From positions 1 through 16,051 of the forward strand of contig JACQIG010000047.1 of assembly GCA_016198605.1 (NCBI GenBank): 16,051 nt of DNA, given 5' to 3'. The translations under genes were made by a program, and so were the position numbers. Of the stretch, positions 12,682 through 16,051 are shown in pieces (the first letter of the stretch is position 1; every line of letters starts with the position of its first letter). The stretch is from Candidatus Aenigmatarchaeota archaeon. Lineage in GTDB: Archaea; Aenigmatarchaeota; Aenigmatarchaeia; QMZP01. Under the pieces are notes generated by a model. It saw only the letters and a list, made by a program, of their open reading frames with translations. It did not search any database and was not told the origin of the DNA.

Positions 12682-13911
12682 TTATACGCTTGCCTCCATT
12701 TCCTTCCCCAATCCCCTGATTATCCCCCCATGCATAAGCCTGCGCGCCTCGTTCTGCGTGTGCTCCACCTGCAGCAGCCTTACCAGGGGCTCAAAGAAGC
12801 CTTCCAGTATCCTCCTCTTCGCCTCGATTTCGGTGAGGCCGCGGCTCATAAGGTAGAACAGCTTGTCAGGGTCAATCTGGCCCACTGTTGTCGCGTGGCC
12901 GCACTTCACCTCGTTGTTGTCTATCTCAAGGTAGGGGACGGGGTCTGCCTCCGCGCGGCCGCCGAGTATCATCGTGTCAGCCTTCTGGTAGCCGTTTGCG
13001 CCCTTGGCCTCCCTTGCTATCTTGACAAGGCCCCTGTATATGGCCTTGGCATTGTCGTTGAGCGCGCCCTTTGTCAGCAGGTAGGATTCGGTGTGCGGGC
13101 TTGAGTGGATTGCATTTATGTGGAAGTCAAAATGCTGCCCCTCGCTGCCTAGGAATATGCCCCTGTTCATCGTCCTCGCTCCCGGGCCGTTGAGCACGCT
13201 GGAAACGTCTGATTTTGTGATGCCAGACCCTATGTCGCAGGTGACCCATTCCACGTTGGCGTCCCTGCCTATGATGGCCTTCTTCAGCGAGAAGTTTACC
13301 AGGCCGCGGCCATAGTTCTGCATGCTGCCGAAGTTAACCCGCGAGCCGTCCCCTGCGAACACCTCCACGACGCCGCTCCTGTATTTCCCCTCCCCGGAGA
13401 GGTTTTCCAGGAAAGACAGGCTGCTTCGCGGCTCAGCAACTATGATGGTGTGGTCTATTGAAGAGCCTTCAGTGTGCAGGTCTGCGTACACAGGCTCCCC
13501 TGCCGTAACGCCCCGTGGCACATAGACAAGAAGCCCCCTGCTCCAGGCTGCCTGGTGGAATGAGGCGAGCTTATGGTTGGCGATAACGTTTGTTATGCAG
13601 TTGGGGCACCTGCAGTCTGCAAAGCCCATTGAGCGGAAGAGGTGCTTTTCAACTATGTCTGGATATTCCTTCAGTGCAGTGAACAAGTCGGCAATTATAA
13701 TGTCCTTGTTCATGTTTTCTACCTTTGGCGGCTTCTGCCTCTGGGCCTTAAGGTTTTCCAGCCCAAGCTCGCCCAAATCCGTGGTTATGTTAAGACCGTA
13801 GCGCATTACCGGGTACGGCGCTGAAGAGAAGCTGGCCAGCGCATCGCGCCTCTTTGCGCTAACCCATTCAGGCTCCCCGGCTGCGCTTACAGGCATGGTT
13901 TTGTCTTCCAT
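12682..13911 (-). CDS. sufD: SufD, Fe-S assembly scaffold partner
   Basis: The 409-aa SufB/SufD-family protein has a beta-helix core (~140-330) and the C-terminal KCGHATTVGQIDPDKLFYLMSRGLT region. His339 in GHAT corresponds to the conserved SufD histidine at the SufB-SufD interface, which distinguishes it from SufB (HEAT). It forms the SufBC2D complex. Unusual: residues 100-105 read CRCPNC inside a ~10-residue segment absent from the SufB here, a potential metal site. The N-terminal EPEWVSAKRRDAL motif is typical. The start MEDKTM is 24 nt after sufB. Confidence 0.92.
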   Translation of the reverse strand: MEDKTMPVSAAGEPEWVSAKRRDALASFSSAPYPVMRYGLNITTDLGELGLENLKAQRQKPPKVENMNKDIIIADLFTALKEYPDIVEKHLFRSMGFADCRCPNCITNVIANHKLASFHQAAWSRGLLVYVPRGVTAGEPVYADLHTEGSSIDHTIIVAEPRSSLSFLENLSGEGKYRSGVVEVFAGDGSRVNFGSMQNYGRGLVNFSLKKAIIGRDANVEWVTCDIGSGITKSDVSSVLNGPGARTMNRGIFLGSEGQHFDFHINAIHSSPHTESYLLTKGALNDNAKAIYRGLVKIAREAKGANGYQKADTMILGGRAEADPVPYLEIDNNEVKCGHATTVGQIDPDKLFYLMSRGLTEIEAKRRILEGFFEPLVRLLQVEHTQNEARRLMHGGIIRGLGKEMEASV

Positions 13912-13935
13912 AGTAAAAAGCTGTCGTAATCATCC

Positions 13936-15333
13936 TTACCCCACTGCACCTTCCATTTCCATCTCAACCAGCCTGTTAAGCTCCACTGCGTATTCCAGCG
14001 GCAGCTCCCTGACGACAGGCTCTATGAAGCCTGAGACTATCATCTGCATGGCCTTCTCCTCTGTCAGGCCGCGGCTCATAAGGTAGAACAGCTGCTCTGC
14101 TGAAATCCTGCCGACTGTAGCCTCATGCACGACATCGGCCTTGTTTTCGTTTATCTTCATGTAGGGGAAGGTGTTTGAAACGGACTTCTCGTCTATAAGC
14201 AGCGCGTCGCAGCTGACGCTTGATTTGCAGCCTACCGCCCCCTTGTTTATCTGCACAAGCCCGCGGTAGCTGGTCACCCCTCCATCCTTGCTTATGCTCT
14301 TGGCCCTTATGGTGCTTGTTGTATAGGGGGCGAGGTGGTAGACCTTTGACCCAGTGTCCTGGTTCTGGTTCCCCCCTGCAAATGCTATGCCAAGGTAATC
14401 GGCGCGGGCATGCGGGCCGAGAAGGACCGAGGAGGGATAGAGCATGGTAACACAGCTTCCCATGTTTCCATTAACCCATTCCACTATCCCATTCCTATCA
14501 ACCACAGCCCTCTTTGTGTTAAGATTGAAAGTGTTCTTGCTCCAGTTCTCCACGCTGGAATACCTTGCCCTGGCACCTTCCTTCACATGGACCTCTACAC
14601 AGCCTGCGTGCAGGGAATGGGAGGCATATTGCGGAGCAGAGCAGCCCTCTATGTACGACACTTCTGCTCCCTTGTCCACTACTATAAGCGTGTGCTCAAA
14701 CTGGCCCATCTTCTCCGCATTCATCCTGAAGTATGCCTGCAGCGGCAGCGGCACCTTCACGTTTGGCGGTACGTAGATGAATGTCCCTCCCGACCATGCG
14801 GCAGCATGGAGCGCGGAGAACTTGTGCAGTCCTATGGGAACGCATGTGGTCATGAAGTGCTGCCTGACGATCTCCGGGTATTGCTGCACCCCCTCGTCCA
14901 TGTCAAGGAAGACCACTCCCTGGTCCGCAAGCTCCTTTTTTATGTTGTGGTACACGACTTGGGACTCATATTGTGCTCCTACCCCGGCCAGCGCCTTCCT
15001 CTCGGCTTCCGGGATGCCCAGCCTCTCAAAAGTCCTCTTTATGTCCTCTGGCACGTCCTCCCAGTTCGTTGCGTTCTTCTTGGCGTCCGGCTTGGCGAAG
15101 AAGGTTATCTTATTGATATCCAGGCTTGACAGGTCGGGTCCCCAGTCAGGGGTGGGCAGCTTGCTGAAGATTTCCAGCCCCTTGAGCCTCTTTTCAAGCA
15201 TCCACTCGGGCTCCCCCTTCTCATTGGAGATGAGCTCCACAACTTCCTTTGAGAGGCCCGGGGGTGACTTGAAAGTCAGCCTCTCGGGATTGTAATGGTC
15301 AAACCTTTCCCTGCTTATTTCAATGTCCTGCAT
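13936..15333 (-). CDS. sufB: SufB, core Fe-S scaffold protein
   Basis: The 465-aa protein has the SufB hallmarks GEPEWMLEKRLKGLE (~40-54), GVGAQYESQVVYHN (~117-130), the IEGCSAPQ motif with Cys231, and NTFPYMKINENKADVVHEATVGRI. Cys375 lies 29 residues before Glu404 of HEAT, the same spacing as between the essential Cys405 and Glu434 I recall for E. coli SufB, so both cluster-assembly residues appear present. It is the site of nascent cluster formation in SufBC2D. It starts directly after the stop of the HTH regulator (TAG-ATG), so translation is probably coupled. Length is normal. Confidence 0.96.
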   Translation of the reverse strand: MQDIEISRERFDHYNPERLTFKSPPGLSKEVVELISNEKGEPEWMLEKRLKGLEIFSKLPTPDWGPDLSSLDINKITFFAKPDAKKNATNWEDVPEDIKRTFERLGIPEAERKALAGVGAQYESQVVYHNIKKELADQGVVFLDMDEGVQQYPEIVRQHFMTTCVPIGLHKFSALHAAAWSGGTFIYVPPNVKVPLPLQAYFRMNAEKMGQFEHTLIVVDKGAEVSYIEGCSAPQYASHSLHAGCVEVHVKEGARARYSSVENWSKNTFNLNTKRAVVDRNGIVEWVNGNMGSCVTMLYPSSVLLGPHARADYLGIAFAGGNQNQDTGSKVYHLAPYTTSTIRAKSISKDGGVTSYRGLVQINKGAVGCKSSVSCDALLIDEKSVSNTFPYMKINENKADVVHEATVGRISAEQLFYLMSRGLTEEKAMQMIVSGFIEPVVRELPLEYAVELNRLVEMEMEGAVG

Positions 15334-15729
15334 CTAATCGCTCCTCATGGCCGGCATTTTTATAGGCGCGCCGGCTTCATAGCATATGTTGCACGCCTGC
15401 GGCACGTCGTCGTGTGCCCTGTGTATGTCACATATGGACATGTTCCTCTTTAACTCAAGGCTAAGCCTGTAAATCTCGCTGAAGGCGCTCCCGCCGGCCA
15501 TTACGGCATCCACGGATTTCCTTATCTCATCCAGCACTGCCGGCTTAAGGGAGACCTTGTTGGCCCTCTTGTCCTTTACGTACTGGGAAACTGCCGATTC
15601 CGTTATTCCCAGCCTGGCAGCGGCCCCCCTCTGGGAAAGGCCCCTCCTGATTATCTCCTTGGCCATCTCCCTCCTTATGGCAGGGATTATGTACCAAGTC
15701 TCCACTTCCTGGGGCAGAATTTTGAGCAT
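15334..15729 (-). CDS. HTH (Cro/CI-type) regulator with C-terminal Cys cluster, candidate suf regulator
   Basis: The 131-aa protein has a helix-turn-helix at residues ~21-56 (EMAKEIIRRGLSQRGAAARLGITESAVSQYV), a helical linker, and a C-terminal C100-x12-C113-x2-C116 pattern with His103 and His106 nearby. The layout resembles the small archaeal transcriptional regulators of COG2522. The HTH should bind DNA; the Cys group could hold an Fe-S cluster or zinc, which is inference. It is the first gene of the suf operon, its stop abutting the sufB start, and its promoter contains inverted-repeat sequences. The simplest reading is an autoregulated sensor of Fe-S status or oxidation, comparable in role but not in sequence to IscR or SufR. 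Confidence 0.75.
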   Translation of the reverse strand: MLKILPQEVETWYIIPAIRREMAKEIIRRGLSQRGAAARLGITESAVSQYVKDKRANKVSLKPAVLDEIRKSVDAVMAGGSAFSEIYRLSLELKRNMSICDIHRAHDDVPQACNICYEAGAPIKMPAMRSD

Positions 15730-15742
15730 AACTTCACAATGT

Positions 15743-15773
15743 TAAGTTTACTATCGGCACTAAAGTATATAAA
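15743..15773 (-). promoter_or_regulatory. suf operon promoter with possible operator
   Basis: Minus-strand TTTATATA (15773-15766), with AGGAGGAATAAGC upstream as a possible BRE, predicts a start site near 15743 and a 14-nt leader before ATG 15729. Between box and start, TTTAGTGCCGATAGTAAA (18 nt) is an imperfect palindrome (TTTA/TAAA ends), a candidate operator for the adjacent HTH protein. Confidence 0.5.
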
Positions 15774-15784
15774 GCTTATTCCTC

Positions 15785-15804
15785 CTTTTGATAGTTTTCA
15801 AAAG
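15785..15804. repeat. Inverted repeat upstream of the suf promoter
   Basis: CTTTTGA (15785-15791) and TCAAAAG (15798-15804) form a perfect 7-bp inverted repeat with a 6-nt spacer. It lies 12 bp upstream of the suf TATA box and 10 bp after the stop of the flanking gene. It may be an operator or an RNA hairpin at the end of the upstream transcript. Confidence 0.55.
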
Positions 15805-15814
15805 TTATCCCTAG

Positions 15815-16051
15815 TTATCGCTTCTTCCTCGGTTTCATGATGTAGAAGTAGCCCACTGCAACTATGACTATTATTACTATTGCAGAGATTACCAGGAATA
15901 GGATCACACTGGACTCTTCTGCCTGCACAGGCGGCAGCTCCCCTGGGGCCGCCTGGGGTGCCTGCACGCTGAAGCCCACGGTCTGCACCACGTTTGGCGA
16001 GAACTGCGAGTGGTCGTTCTGGTGCAGCTCTGCCGTCACGGTGTGCTGGCC
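15815..16051 (-). CDS. C-terminus of a membrane-anchored surface protein (5' end outside window)
   Basis: The frame is open to the right edge, giving the last 78 residues. It begins GQHTVTAELHQND, which resembles the end of an Ig-like or CARDB-type beta-sandwich. A Pro/Ala/Gln-rich linker follows (QAPQAAPGELPPVQAEES), then one hydrophobic segment of ~23 residues (VILFLVISAIVIIVIVAVG) and a basic tail KPRKKR. This layout is a C-terminal anchor with the main domain outside the cell. The extracellular function cannot be judged. GTG 16039 is an internal codon. The gene runs toward the suf operon, with 85 bp between its stop and the regulator start. Confidence 0.65.
   Translation of the reverse strand, partial: GQHTVTAELHQNDHSQFSPNVVQTVGFSVQAPQAAPGELPPVQAEESSVILFLVISAIVIIVIVAVGYFYIMKPRKKR

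Noticed and set aside
14410..15129. 239-codon frame antisense to sufB
   Set aside because: Shadow of SufB, which is conserved along its full length; no recognisable protein features.
1..16051. CRISPR array, tRNA or rRNA gene, insertion sequence or transposase
   Set aside because: No regularly spaced repeats, no tRNA-like T-loop/anticodon arrangement, and no transposase motifs were seen on either strand by eye.

Overview
The window is archaeal chromosomal DNA. It carries archaeal/eukaryote-type information genes (uS15 with the archaeal N-terminus, TATA-binding protein, an Sm-like protein, eL37, eS8) and a PIN-ATPase-KH protein found in archaea. Promoters look archaeal (TTTATATA/TTTAAATA boxes about 26 bp before the start, several leaderless), and ATA and AGG codons are very common. 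Gene packing is tight: two convergent gene pairs have stop codons that touch with no base between. The species cannot be fixed from the sequence; an uncultivated euryarchaeal or DPANN-like lineage is a low-confidence guess.

Left part (1-7342). The 3' end of a threonine synthase gene and a small unknown gene come first, then uS15 behind an unusually structured leader. Pointing back at uS15 is an eight-bladed PQQ-type propeller gene without a signal peptide. Next is the PIN-ATPase-KH gene, divergent from tbp and possibly sharing a TATA region with it. The tbp gene has a 46-nt perfect internal direct repeat. Downstream lies a low-density stretch (5139-5764) with a fragment that resembles the tbp 3' end, a second weaker one, and an AT-richer orphan gene. 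A two-TM membrane protein gene, the LSm-eL37 pair and eS8 (divergent from LSm) follow.

Right part (7343-16051). All genes are on the minus strand: an ELFV-family (glutamate-type) dehydrogenase, a single-cluster ferredoxin with Ala at one ligand position, and an iron-sulfur assembly cluster. Read in transcription order the cluster is a Cys-containing HTH regulator, sufB, sufD, sufS, a truncated sufU remnant carrying a palindromic insert, intact sufU, sufC, a second NifS/IscS-type cysteine desulfurase, and the ferredoxin. Regulator to sufC looks like one operon (touching, overlapping or closely spaced genes). The second desulfurase and the ferredoxin each have their own TATA-like box.

Functionally, SufS (and perhaps the second desulfurase) supplies sulfur, SufU is a scaffold or sulfur relay, and SufBCD builds clusters. 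The HTH protein with three Cys near its C-terminus is a candidate autoregulatory Fe-S or redox sensor. The last gene at the right edge is the C-terminus of an anchored surface protein.
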